From assembly GCA_003153015.1 (NCBI GenBank), contig PMBS01000156.1, forward strand, positions 131-35,075: 34,945 nucleotides of DNA, in the 5' to 3' direction. This document shows positions 8,079 through 16,861 of this stretch, piece after piece. Position 1 is the first letter of the stretch; each line of letters opens with the position of its first letter. Below the pieces are notes generated by a model. That model had not been told where the DNA came from and made no database searches. It saw nothing but the letters and a program-made list of their open reading frames with translations. A program made the translations under genes and the position numbers. This DNA is from Myxococcales bacterium. GTDB lineage: Bacteria > Myxococcota_A > Polyangia > Fen-1088.

Positions 8079-8704
8079 GGCTGCCTCCGCAGTTCCTGCG
8101 CCCGAAAGCGCAGCAGAGCCTTTTGAAATTCTTGCCGGGCCGCGCGCAGACGGGAGGCGACCGTGTTCGGGTTCGCCTCGACGATCTCCGCGATCTGCAC
8201 CGCGGTCATCTGTTCGATCTCCGCCAGAACGAAGACCTCACGCTTGTCCTCATCCAGCTCGCCCAGCAGACGGTCGAGAACCCGCAGGGCCTCGACCCGT
8301 TCCAGCGTCGCCGCAGGACCTTTTTCGTGATCGGCCGCCAGGGTTTGGATCTCGGCTGGATCCTCTGCTGCCCGATCTCCGGGTTTGCGCTGGTGGGCGC
8401 GCCAGTAGTGCCTCACTACATGCACCAGGATCTTGAACACCCAGGTCTTGAGCTGCGCCCGGCCCTCGAACTCGGCCAGACGGCGGTGCACGATGAAGAA
8501 CACCTCTTGCACTACATCGTCCATGTCCGCTAGCCGGACCCCCATGCGACGCACCGCCCGCCAGACAAAATCCAAGTGATCCTCGTACACGGCATCGAAG
8601 TCCGGGACAGGCACGCGGCTCGGCGAAGCCGCGGTTTCGAGCGCGTTCCCGGCAGGACAACTCATGCTGATCACTTGGTTCCCGGGAGAGCGCGAATTCG
8701 TCAT
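8075..8704 (-). CDS. RNA polymerase sigma factor, ECF subfamily
   Basis: DFDAVYEDHLDFVWRAVRRMGVRLADMDDVVQEVFFIVHRRLAEFEGRAQLKTWVFKILVHVVRHYWRAHQRK (sigma region 2) and LDEDKREVFVLAEIEQMTAVQIAEIVEANPNTVASRLRAARQEFQ (region 4). ATG at 8704 overlaps the upstream stop. Confidence 0.93.
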   Translation of the reverse strand: MTNSRSPGNQVISMSCPAGNALETAASPSRVPVPDFDAVYEDHLDFVWRAVRRMGVRLADMDDVVQEVFFIVHRRLAEFEGRAQLKTWVFKILVHVVRHYWRAHQRKPGDRAAEDPAEIQTLAADHEKGPAATLERVEALRVLDRLLGELDEDKREVFVLAEIEQMTAVQIAEIVEANPNTVASRLRAARQEFQKALLRFRAQELRRQP

Positions 8705-9684
8705 CAGAAATGCAGCTCGACCCCCAGGCTGATGCGGACCCCAACCGCGGGGGTCTGGAAGACTCGGCCTGGCTCGTTCTTGAACACGAACTCGGTGCGC
8801 CGCAGGGGAGCCAATACATCCACATGCAGGGGAATCCTGAAGTGGGGGCCAAGGGGGATTGCCGCGTAGGCGCCAGCGCCCAAGGCCGACCATAGGGTTT
8901 GGGCGGGCAAGCTCTCGCTGACACCAACTCCTTGGGCCGACACCACACCAAGTTCGGCATCCGCACAGGCGCCAAAGGCCAAACCTTCTCGCCCGAGGTT
9001 GAAACAAGCCGCGAGCGCCGCGGCGGTGAGGTTGAACTGGCCATAGGCACCAGCGGGTGTCGCTGCCATGGCCTTCTGGTCACGCCGCAAGCCGTAGGTC
9101 CCACGCAGTTCCACGCGCCAACGTCGCCCGGCCAGGCCGACCCCGCCGCCCAGGCCCACGTCGAAAGAAGGCAGAGTCCGGTAGCTGCCGACTGTGTGGA
9201 TGCCCAGGAGGTACTGCATGGCTCGGGGTTTTCTCTGAAGCGCGGGATCGGTTTCCGCGGGCGGCGTCGCCGGAACCGGTTTGGGCGGCGTCGCGTGGGC
9301 TGCTACCGCGTTTGGATCGATCATCAGTGCGATGATGAGAGCCGTAGCATCGGCGAGATCCTGGCAGGAGGCGGCCTCAATCGACCGCTGTCCGGGTCGG
9401 CCTGCCAATTCGGTTTCGACCGCGAGCGACCAGGTCTGCCCATGCGACACCTGCGCGCGCGCCTTGATGTCGCCGCCCTGGGGCACGCGTATGTCCCCGC
9501 CCAGCAGGCGCGCGATCTCGGCGCGCAGGTCATCGCGCGAAGGACAGCCCGCAGGCGCCTGCCAGGAGATTGTGAGTGCGCCTGGCTCATCGGCGTGGAC
9601 CAAGCGCGCACTCCCCAGCATGGCCAGAGTCAGCACGGCGCTTGCAAAGAGAATGCTAGGTGGCCGCCGGTTCACGCGATCCAC
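8704..9684 (-). CDS. Exported outer-membrane beta-barrel-like hypothetical protein
   Basis: Signal peptide ending ARLVHADEP; C-terminal alternating strands ending GVRISLGVELHF (terminal aromatic typical of barrels). Confidence 0.7.
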   Translation of the reverse strand: MDRVNRRPPSILFASAVLTLAMLGSARLVHADEPGALTISWQAPAGCPSRDDLRAEIARLLGGDIRVPQGGDIKARAQVSHGQTWSLAVETELAGRPGQRSIEAASCQDLADATALIIALMIDPNAVAAHATPPKPVPATPPAETDPALQRKPRAMQYLLGIHTVGSYRTLPSFDVGLGGGVGLAGRRWRVELRGTYGLRRDQKAMAATPAGAYGQFNLTAAALAACFNLGREGLAFGACADAELGVVSAQGVGVSESLPAQTLWSALGAGAYAAIPLGPHFRIPLHVDVLAPLRRTEFVFKNEPGRVFQTPAVGVRISLGVELHF

Positions 9685-9785
9685 AGTACACCCGGTTGGA
9701 GCGCGGTGAGAAACGGTGCGATCTGCCTTTTCCGAAGATCAAGCCTTCCCTGAAGCGCCGTTTTGGTTATCGTCGGGCTGTGCAA

Positions 9786-12167
9786 ATGACCTTCGAGGCC
9801 TGGTTCGCTGCGCGCTATCCCCAGATCCCGGCTGCGGGCGCCGCGGCGGTGCTCCGTCTGGCCGAGGACGGGGCCACGGTGCCGTTCATCGCGCGCTATC
9901 GCAAGGAGCAGACCGGTGCTCTCGACGAGGTAGCCATCCGCGCGGTCATCGACGGCAAAGAGTCTTGGGACGACATCGTCAAGCGGCAGGCGTATGTCGT
10001 TGGCGAGATTGAGCGGCAGGGAAAGCTGACGCCTGAGCTGCGCGACAAGATCCTGGGCAGCTTCGACATGACGGCGCTGGAGGATCTGTATCTGCCGTAC
10101 AAACAGAAGCGCAAGACCAAGGCGGTGATCGCGCGTGAGGCGGGTCTGCAGCCGCTGGCCGACTGGCTGTGGGATTGCGGCCTCGGAATCATCGCGCCCG
10201 CGCCGGGTGAGACCCCCGACGGCCACGCCAGCGCGTTCTGCGATCCAGCAAAGGGCGTGCCCGATGTGGACGCGGCCCTGAATGGCGCGATCGAGATCCT
10301 GGTCGAGCGCCTATCCGAGGATGCGGGTCTGCGCAGCACCGTGCGCACGCGCTATTTCGAGGACGGATTTGCCAAGACCCGCCAGGGCGAAAAGGCCAAG
10401 CCGGCCAGCAAGTTTGAGAACTACTTCAGCTTCGAGGAGCCGGTGCGCAACCTACGCAAGCCGGAAAACTCGCACCGCTACCTGGCCATGCGGCGGGGCT
10501 GGATGGAAGAGGAGCTGGTGATGACCCTGGGCGGCCCCACGCCAGCCGAGCCTGCTGAGCCAATCAAGCCGCGCACCGGCGGCCCGGCCGATCGATTGGT
10601 CGAGGAGCTGCTTCACGGCTTTGAGGCCGCCGCGTGCAGCAAGCCCAATTTCGAGGGTGCGCCTCTGCTGAAAAAGGCGGCGCGCTTCGCCCTGCGTGTG
10701 CACGTGATCCCGGCCATCGAGAACGAGGTGCACAAGACCTTGCGCGAAGTCGCCGACGAAGCGGCCATCAAGGTGTTCGCCGAGAACGTGCGCAAGCTGC
10801 TCCTGTCCGCGCCGTTCGGGCCCAAGGCGGTGCTGGGCGTGGACCCGGGGCTGCGCACCGGCTGCAAGCTGGCGGTGGTGGATGATTCGGGCAAGTACCT
10901 GGGCAGCACGGTCATGCACCTGGAAACACCGTCGGGGCTGGCCGCGGCGGGCGGCATCCTGGCCAAGCTGGTCAAACAGGGCGGCATCCGCGCGGTGGCA
11001 GTGGGCAATGGCACCGCGGGCCGCGAAACTGAAACCTTCGTGCGCAAGGTGCTGGACGAGGCGGGCCTGCACGCGCCAGTGGTCATGGTCAGCGAATCGG
11101 GCGCCAGCGTGTACAGCGCCAGCGACGCCGCCCGCGAGGAGTTCCCCGATCTCGACGTCACCGTCCGCGGCGCCATCTCCATCGCGCGCCGACTGCAGGA
11201 TCCCCTGGCCGAGCTGGTGAAGATCGATCCCAAGAGCATCGGCGTGGGCCAGTACCAGCACGATGTCTCGGCCACCGCGCTGAAGAAGAGCCTGGATGTG
11301 GTGGTGGATTCTTGCGTGAACCAGGTGGGCGTGAACCTGAACACGGCCTCGTATCATTTGCTCGGCCATGTGTCGGGTATCGGCCCGGCCCTGGCCAAAG
11401 CCATGGTCGAGCACCGGGGCAGAAAGGGCTTGTTCCGCTCGCGCGCCGCTTTGCTGGAGGTGCCGCGTTTTTCCGCAAAGGTGTTCGAGCAGGCTGCCGG
11501 CTTTCTACGCATCCCCGAAGCCGAGCACCCGCTCGACAACACCGGCGTGCACCCCGAGCGCTATCCGGTGCTGGAAAAACTTGCGGCGCAGCTGCATGTC
11601 GCAGTGGCTGGGCTGCTGGGTCCCGGGGTCAGACTGGTCAAGCAAGCGCGCGAGCTGGAAAAGCAGCTGGGCGCCTTCACCTTCGCCGACATTATTGCCG
11701 AGCTGGAAAAGCCCGGCCGCGATCCGCGCGAAAGTTTTGCGCCGTTTTCTTACCGCCAGGACATTCACACACTCGACGATCTGCAACCCGGCATGCTCTG
11801 CCCCGGCATCGTCACCAACGTCACCAACTTCGGCGCCTTCGTCGACATCGGGGTGCACCAGGACGGATTGGTGCACATCTCCCAGCTTGCCGACCGCTTC
11901 GTCAAAGACCCGCGCGAGGTGGTGAGCGCCGGCGATCGGGTCAGCGTGCGCGTGATCGAAGTCAAGCTGGACAAGCAACAGATCGCGCTCTCCATGAAGT
12001 CAGGCGCGGAGGTGGCGCGTGGGCACGACGAAAAGAGCGGCGCCCCACACGACGACCATAGCGGCGGCAGCCGTCCACAAGGCCCGCGCGCCTCTGTGCC
12101 CGCGTCCCAGCCCAAGAAGCCTTTCAACAACCCCTTCGCCGGTCTGGAGAAACTGCGCGGGAAGTAG
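9786..12167 (+). CDS. tex: Tex-family RNA-binding transcription accessory protein (S1 domain)
   Basis: MTFEAWFAARYPQIPAAGAAAVLRLAEDGATVPFIARYRKEQTGALDE...VLGVDPGLRTGCKLAVVD...VGVNLNTASYHLLGHVSGIGPALAKAMVEHR...PGIVTNVTNFGAFVDIGVHQDGLVHISQLADRFVKDP. Confidence 0.97.
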   Translation: MTFEAWFAARYPQIPAAGAAAVLRLAEDGATVPFIARYRKEQTGALDEVAIRAVIDGKESWDDIVKRQAYVVGEIERQGKLTPELRDKILGSFDMTALEDLYLPYKQKRKTKAVIAREAGLQPLADWLWDCGLGIIAPAPGETPDGHASAFCDPAKGVPDVDAALNGAIEILVERLSEDAGLRSTVRTRYFEDGFAKTRQGEKAKPASKFENYFSFEEPVRNLRKPENSHRYLAMRRGWMEEELVMTLGGPTPAEPAEPIKPRTGGPADRLVEELLHGFEAAACSKPNFEGAPLLKKAARFALRVHVIPAIENEVHKTLREVADEAAIKVFAENVRKLLLSAPFGPKAVLGVDPGLRTGCKLAVVDDSGKYLGSTVMHLETPSGLAAAGGILAKLVKQGGIRAVAVGNGTAGRETETFVRKVLDEAGLHAPVVMVSESGASVYSASDAAREEFPDLDVTVRGAISIARRLQDPLAELVKIDPKSIGVGQYQHDVSATALKKSLDVVVDSCVNQVGVNLNTASYHLLGHVSGIGPALAKAMVEHRGRKGLFRSRAALLEVPRFSAKVFEQAAGFLRIPEAEHPLDNTGVHPERYPVLEKLAAQLHVAVAGLLGPGVRLVKQARELEKQLGAFTFADIIAELEKPGRDPRESFAPFSYRQDIHTLDDLQPGMLCPGIVTNVTNFGAFVDIGVHQDGLVHISQLADRFVKDPREVVSAGDRVSVRVIEVKLDKQQIALSMKSGAEVARGHDEKSGAPHDDHSGGSRPQGPRASVPASQPKKPFNNPFAGLEKLRGK

Positions 12168-12177
12168 GCTCCGAAGC

Positions 12178-12310
12178 TAGCTTTTTCACCACAGAGGGCA
12201 TAGAGAACACAGAGATCGTATAGGAAGAAGTGGTCCGGACCGACTGGGGCCAACCCTTTCCTCTCCCATCCGCCTCTGCGACCTCTGTGCCCTCTGTGGT
12301 GAAAAAGCTA
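12178..12310. repeat. Long imperfect inverted repeat (palindromic element)
   Basis: Left arm TAGCTTTTTCACCACAGAGGGCATAGAGAACACAGAG; right arm CCTCTGCGACCTCTGTGCCCTCTGTGGTGAAAAAGCTA, whose reverse complement is TAGCTTTTTCACCACAGAGGGCACAGAGGTCGCAGAGG. Confidence 0.9.
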
Positions 12311-12378
12311 ACTCGTCCATCGTCTGATCTCGTGATGATTCTGGCTGCCATTGAGGTATTCTTCATGCGGGTTGCTTG

Positions 12379-12918
12379 ATGATGAACCGGTGCTTCCCAG
12401 TCTTTGCTCCTTTGTTTTTGGCGATAGCGGCGGTTGCCGCTCCGGGAGGTCGTGCCATGCAACTTACTTCGCCCGACTTTTCGCCCAACGGACAGATCCC
12501 CACAGCCCACACCTGTGAAGGGGCAGACCGCGCGCCGGGCCTGGCGTGGACCGACGTGCCCGCGGCCAGCAAGAGTTTCGTGCTGATCGTCGACGATCCA
12601 GACGCACCGGATCCGGCGGCACCCAGGATGACTTGGGTGCACTGGGTGGCCTACAACCTGCCCGGCGCAACCCGCGCCCTGGCGCCCGGGGGAATCCTCC
12701 CGGCGGGCGCACTGGAAGGTCTCAACGACTGGAAGCGCGTTGGTTGGCGCGGCCCTTGTCCGCCCATCGGCCGCCACCGCTATTTTTTCAAGTTGCACGC
12801 ACTCGACATCACGCTGCCAGACCTGAAGCGGCCGTCCAAGGCGCAGGTTGAGAAAGCCATGCAAGGGCATGTGCTGGCGCGGGCCGAGTTGGTTGGCACC
12901 TACCAGAAGCAGAAATGA
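12379..12918 (+). CDS. YbhB/YbcL family Raf kinase inhibitor-like protein (PEBP), exported
   Basis: Signal peptide, then MQLTSPDFSPNGQIPTAHTCEGADRAPGLAWTDVPAASKSFVLIVDDPDAPDPAAPRMTWVHWVAYNLP...GLNDWKRVGWRGPCPPIGRHRYFFKLHALD (DPDAP and GPCPP motifs). Exact N-terminus uncertain (12376/12379/12382). Confidence 0.93.
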   Translation: MMNRCFPVFAPLFLAIAAVAAPGGRAMQLTSPDFSPNGQIPTAHTCEGADRAPGLAWTDVPAASKSFVLIVDDPDAPDPAAPRMTWVHWVAYNLPGATRALAPGGILPAGALEGLNDWKRVGWRGPCPPIGRHRYFFKLHALDITLPDLKRPSKAQVEKAMQGHVLARAELVGTYQKQK

Positions 12919-12977
12919 TCGCGGCGCGCCTTCCAGTCGGCCTGGCTGGCTGACCCCGCGTCGTTGTCTCTCGCTCC

Positions 12978-13196
12978 ATGCCCGAGGGAATAGGGATTCA
13001 AATCGCTATGCCCGAGGTGCGTAGTGCCAACAGGTTGGGCAAATTGGGGAAAGCGCTCGGGACCCGCCGCAAGCTTGCGATCGTCTTGGGCGGCATTGCC
13101 CTTGGCCAGGCTATCTTGTACGGACCATCGCTGATCGCGCACGAGCGGCTGAAAAGACTGGCATCAGAGGATTTCGATCCGGGCAGGGCAGCCTGA
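12978..13196 (+). CDS. Possible small single-TM protein
   Basis: 72 aa ORF with a hydrophobic stretch LAIVLGGIALGQAILYGPSLIA; alternative start at 13008. No recognisable family. Confidence 0.3.
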   Translation: MPEGIGIQIAMPEVRSANRLGKLGKALGTRRKLAIVLGGIALGQAILYGPSLIAHERLKRLASEDFDPGRAA

Positions 13197-13337
13197 CGGC
13201 CGGTGCGCCGCGTGAGAATCCCCTGGATAGACAGTTCATCGCTTCCGGGCTAGGAAAAACGCTGAGCCGTGCCAAAGGGGCAAGGGCACTACCTTCTACA
13301 GGTTTGACTTCATGAGCCCCCTTTCAGGGAGGAACAC

Positions 13338-15599
13338 ATGCAACGAGAGCACAAAACCCAACGTCGAGTAGCCGGGATTCTCACATCATTCCTCTGCGCA
13401 ATAGGCGTAGGAATGCTGTTCCCTGCGTGCGATTCTTCTACCGGAACCACCCAACGCGGAACTGGCGGCGCCCAAACCACCGGCGGCGCACAAACTACCG
13501 GCGGTGCCCAAACTAACGGCGGCGCCCAAACTAACGGCGGCGCCCAAACTAGCGGCGGCGCCCAAACCACTGGCGGCGCCCAAACCGCCGGCGGTGCCCA
13601 AACCACCGGCGGCGCCCAAACCACTGGCGGCGCCCAACCCACCGGCGGGGTTCAAACCACTGGCGGCGTCACCAGGACGGGCGGCGCCCAAACCACTGGC
13701 GGCGCCCAAACCACCGGCGGCGCCCAACCCACCGGCGGCGTGAAGACCACCGGCGGCGTCATCACCGACGGCGGCGCATCGAGCGCAGGTGGCGTCACGG
13801 GTGCGGGTGGAGCAACCAAGCCGATAGTCACCGGGGGAGGCAGCGGCCACTACCAGATGGAGAACTTGGATCGCGGCGTGGTGGCCGTGAAGGTCTCAGG
13901 CGGCGTCTATGTCGGCTGGCGCATGTTTGGCTACGAATACGACACCACGGCCAGCAACGTTTCGTACAACCTCTACCGGGACGGTACCAAGGTGGCGAAC
14001 GTGACCGATAGCACCAACTACCAGGACGCGTCCGGTACCAGCAGCTCGAAGTATACGGTGAGCGCTGTGATCAAGGGGACTGAGGGGGCGCAGTCTCCTG
14101 CGGCCACAGTCTGGGCGCAGCAATACCTGAGCATTCCGATCAAACCCCCGTCCGGCTCGTACAGTGCGAATGATGCGAGCACCGGCGATCTCGATGGCGA
14201 CGGCAAACTCGACATCATCCTCAAGTGGGATCCGTCGAATTCGAAGGACTCTGGGGCGAGCGGCACGACAGACCCTTGCATTATCGATGGGTATACGATG
14301 GCCGGAACGCGACTGTGGAGCATCAATGTGGGTTCAAACATCCGCGCCGGGGCGCACGATACGCAATTCTCCGTGTACGACTTCGACGGTGACGGCAAGG
14401 CCGAGGTGTCGTTCAAGACCGCGCCTGGCACCAAGGATGGCAAGGGCAACTTCCTGGCAAAAGGCCCGGCAGCCGGCGCCGACAACAGCAAGGATTACCG
14501 CAGCTCTGGTGGAATGATGTTGGAGGGACCGGAGTGGCTAACCGTGTTCAGTGGCGTTGACGGCTCGGAACTGGATACCGTGGACTATCCGGTGCCCTAC
14601 GGGACGGTTGCCAATGCTCAAGCGACCTGGGGAGACGCGGCCGGCAACCGGTCGCACCGCTACAACGGCGGGTTTGCCTTTGTGAAGGATGGCGGCGTTG
14701 CCACTGGCCAGCCGAGCATCATCCAGCAGCGCGGGTACTACACGCGTCTGACGGTCTCTGCCATGACCTTCCGAGGCGGGGTGTTGGCGAAGAACTGGGT
14801 CTACGACAGTGGGTCCACCAACGGCAATGAAGCCTATGGCCAAGGCTGCCACTCCTGCATGACGGCGGACGTGGATGGCGACGGTGCGCAGGAGATAATC
14901 CCCGGATCGTCAACCATCAACAGCGACGGAACCTTCAGGTGTGCAACAGGAATCGGCCATGGCGATGCCTTGCACGTGAGCGAGCTGGTGGTTGGCAAAG
15001 GGATTTCGGTCTTCCTGCCTCACGAGATGGCCGGGGGTCAGGATTGCCATGACGCCTCGACGTGCAAGTTGTACTTCAACATGACAGGAGGTAGTGACAA
15101 CGGGCGTGGCGTCGCCGATTATGTCAACCCCCTCGACGTCGATGCCGCGGTGTGTTCCAGTACCCATGGCAGGAAGAATTGCGGAACTGGTGTCGACGTT
15201 GCTTCCAATGCCGGGACCGACTTCCTCATCTACTGGGACGCTGACGAACTACGCGAGATTGAAAACGGCACTTCCATCACCAAGGATGGCGGCGGAACTT
15301 TGTTGAACGCGAGCGGCTGCGCGTCGAACAACAGTACCAAGCAAACCCCGACCTTGACCGCCGACCTGCTGGGTGACTGGCGCGAGGAACTGGTGCTGCG
15401 CGAGTCGGGCAACACGGCCTTGCGGCTGTTCACGACGACAATTGTGACCAAGCGCCGCATCTACACGCTCATGCACGATCCGACCTATCGGGCGCAGGTA
15501 TCGTTTGAGCAGGCGAGCTACAATCAGCCGCCCCACGTGGGATTCCATATCGGCCCGGGCATGGTTGACCCGCCCAAGCCCGATATCCACGTGCAGTAG
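13338..15599 (+). CDS. Rhamnogalacturonan lyase, polysaccharide lyase family 11-like, with TGGAQ repeat linker
   Basis: YQMENLDRGVVAVKVSGGVYVGWRMFGYEYDTTASNVSYNLYRDG...AYGQGCHSCMTADVDGDGAQEIIPGSSTINSDG...LTADLLGDWREELVLRE...RIYTLMHDPTYRAQVSFEQASYNQPPHVGFHIGPGM; exported N-terminus. Confidence 0.93.
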   Translation: MQREHKTQRRVAGILTSFLCAIGVGMLFPACDSSTGTTQRGTGGAQTTGGAQTTGGAQTNGGAQTNGGAQTSGGAQTTGGAQTAGGAQTTGGAQTTGGAQPTGGVQTTGGVTRTGGAQTTGGAQTTGGAQPTGGVKTTGGVITDGGASSAGGVTGAGGATKPIVTGGGSGHYQMENLDRGVVAVKVSGGVYVGWRMFGYEYDTTASNVSYNLYRDGTKVANVTDSTNYQDASGTSSSKYTVSAVIKGTEGAQSPAATVWAQQYLSIPIKPPSGSYSANDASTGDLDGDGKLDIILKWDPSNSKDSGASGTTDPCIIDGYTMAGTRLWSINVGSNIRAGAHDTQFSVYDFDGDGKAEVSFKTAPGTKDGKGNFLAKGPAAGADNSKDYRSSGGMMLEGPEWLTVFSGVDGSELDTVDYPVPYGTVANAQATWGDAAGNRSHRYNGGFAFVKDGGVATGQPSIIQQRGYYTRLTVSAMTFRGGVLAKNWVYDSGSTNGNEAYGQGCHSCMTADVDGDGAQEIIPGSSTINSDGTFRCATGIGHGDALHVSELVVGKGISVFLPHEMAGGQDCHDASTCKLYFNMTGGSDNGRGVADYVNPLDVDAAVCSSTHGRKNCGTGVDVASNAGTDFLIYWDADELREIENGTSITKDGGGTLLNASGCASNNSTKQTPTLTADLLGDWREELVLRESGNTALRLFTTTIVTKRRIYTLMHDPTYRAQVSFEQASYNQPPHVGFHIGPGMVDPPKPDIHVQ
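13458..13817 (+). repeat. 18-bp (6-aa) coding tandem repeat, about 20 degenerate units
   Basis: Unit ACCGGCGGCGCCCAAACC; translation (T-x-G-G-A-Q)n: GTGGAQTTGGAQTTGGAQTNGGAQTNGGAQTSGGAQ.... Confidence 0.93.
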
Positions 15600-15782
15600 A
15601 TTCGTCTCGAGTTCCCCCGGGGTATGGGGACGTCCGCAAACTGGCAAACGACCTCGGTTTTTCTGCCCAAGCGGACGACCGGTCCCGTGCATGACCGCAA
15701 GGTTGCGTCGCCCCGATCGCAGGCCAAGCACCCCGTCATGAGCGCCAAGCCGCCCGCGATTGGCGAAACTTCCGTACCAAAC

Positions 15783-16148
15783 CTACTCGCCGGACGAGTG
15801 CGCCATTCGGACCGCCGCATAGGCCGGTTGGCCGGGGCAATCCGGTGGGTTGAGCTTGCGCAACTCTAGGCGCAGGGGAACCCCGGCAAAACGCGCAGCG
15901 AGTGCGTCGATCATGTGGCGAGCCAGGGCTTCGAGGAGGTGGTGGGTCTCGCCGGTCCCGATCTCCACGATGATCTCGGCCACTTGTCGGTAGTCGATGG
16001 TGTCGACCAAACGATCGGTGGACTGGGCGGTCTCCAGCGGCGCATCGATCTCGACGTCCACTTCGAACCGGCGCAAAGAACGGCGCTCCGCAGGGGTCGC
16101 GCCGTGGCGCCCCTCGAAGCTGAGGTGAGACAACACAAGGGTGGGCAT
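15783..16148 (-). CDS. folB: Dihydroneopterin aldolase (FolB)
   Basis: MPTLVLSHLSFEGRHGATPAERRSLRRFEVDVEID...DTIDYRQVAEIIVEIGTGETHHLLEALARHMIDALAARF. Confidence 0.9.
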   Translation of the reverse strand: MPTLVLSHLSFEGRHGATPAERRSLRRFEVDVEIDAPLETAQSTDRLVDTIDYRQVAEIIVEIGTGETHHLLEALARHMIDALAARFAGVPLRLELRKLNPPDCPGQPAYAAVRMAHSSGE

Positions 16149-16186
16149 TCGCTATGCCACGCCCTTGCCCGCTGCAGCTCCCTGGT

Positions 16187-16708
16187 TCAAGGCGCCTCGA
16201 CCTCGGCTTCCTTGCGCATCTTACGTCTGATGATTTGGCGCTTGACCGGGCCCACCATGTCAATCAGCAAGCGGCCCGCAAGATGGTCGTGCTCATGCTG
16301 CATGGCCCGCGCGAACAGGCCGCTACCCTCGACCGTGAAGGGCTTGCCCTCGACGTCGAGCGCCTTGAACTCGGCGGTCATGGCCCGCTTCACCGGCACG
16401 AATATCCCCGGAAACGAAAGACACCCCTCGTCGCCGGTCTGCTCCTCGTCGGACAAGCGGACGATCTGGGGGTTGATGAAAACCACCGGCGGATCAGTAG
16501 CCGGCCGGGCCGCCACCTCAGGGTCCACCAGGAAAAGCCGAAGCGGAACGCCGACTTGGATGGCTGACAGTCCGGCGCCCTCGGCCAGGTACATGGTGTC
16601 GGTCATATCTGCCACCAAACGCTTCAGATCGTCATCAAAACTGGTGACGTCACGCGACGTCTCGCGCAGGCGCTGGTCGGGAAAACGCAGGATGGGAAGA
16701 ATGGACAT
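16187..16708 (-). CDS. def: Peptide deformylase
   Basis: Motifs EGAGLSAIQVG, EGCLSFPG and QHEHDHLAG. Start set at MSILPILRFPDQRLRE rather than 16771. Confidence 0.95.
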   Translation of the reverse strand: MSILPILRFPDQRLRETSRDVTSFDDDLKRLVADMTDTMYLAEGAGLSAIQVGVPLRLFLVDPEVAARPATDPPVVFINPQIVRLSDEEQTGDEGCLSFPGIFVPVKRAMTAEFKALDVEGKPFTVEGSGLFARAMQHEHDHLAGRLLIDMVGPVKRQIIRRKMRKEAEVEAP

Positions 16709-16808
16709 CTCAATAGAAAGGATGACATCCGACGACGGTCCAAGCAAGACGCGGCAGCGCGGCACGGCCATTCAACTGGCTGGCCTCCCTCGAAACTGCG
16801 CCCGTGCG

Positions 16809-16837
16809 TTGACAACCCGGGGTGCCGTCCGTAGCTT
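16809..16837 (+). promoter_or_regulatory. Candidate sigma70-type promoter for ribA
   Basis: TTGACA (16809-16814), 17-nt spacer, TAGCTT (16832-16837), upstream of the ribA start at 16862. Confidence 0.5.
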
Positions 16838-16861
16838 AACCTCCCCGTCCGCTTCACTTCC

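Noticed and set aside
10452-11414. 320-aa minus ORF inside tex
   Set aside because: High-GC shadow ORF opposite a clearly conserved Tex coding frame; His/Gln-rich composition without domain signals.
13197-13337. c-di-GMP (GEMM) riboswitch upstream of PL11
   Set aside because: GGGGCAAGGGC is superficially similar, but the conserved second half (GACGCAAAGCC) and overall architecture are not present.
13338-13850. Regular repeats in the PL11 gene as a possible CRISPR array
   Set aside because: Units are contiguous 18-bp coding repeats with no spacers, in frame within an exported lyase.
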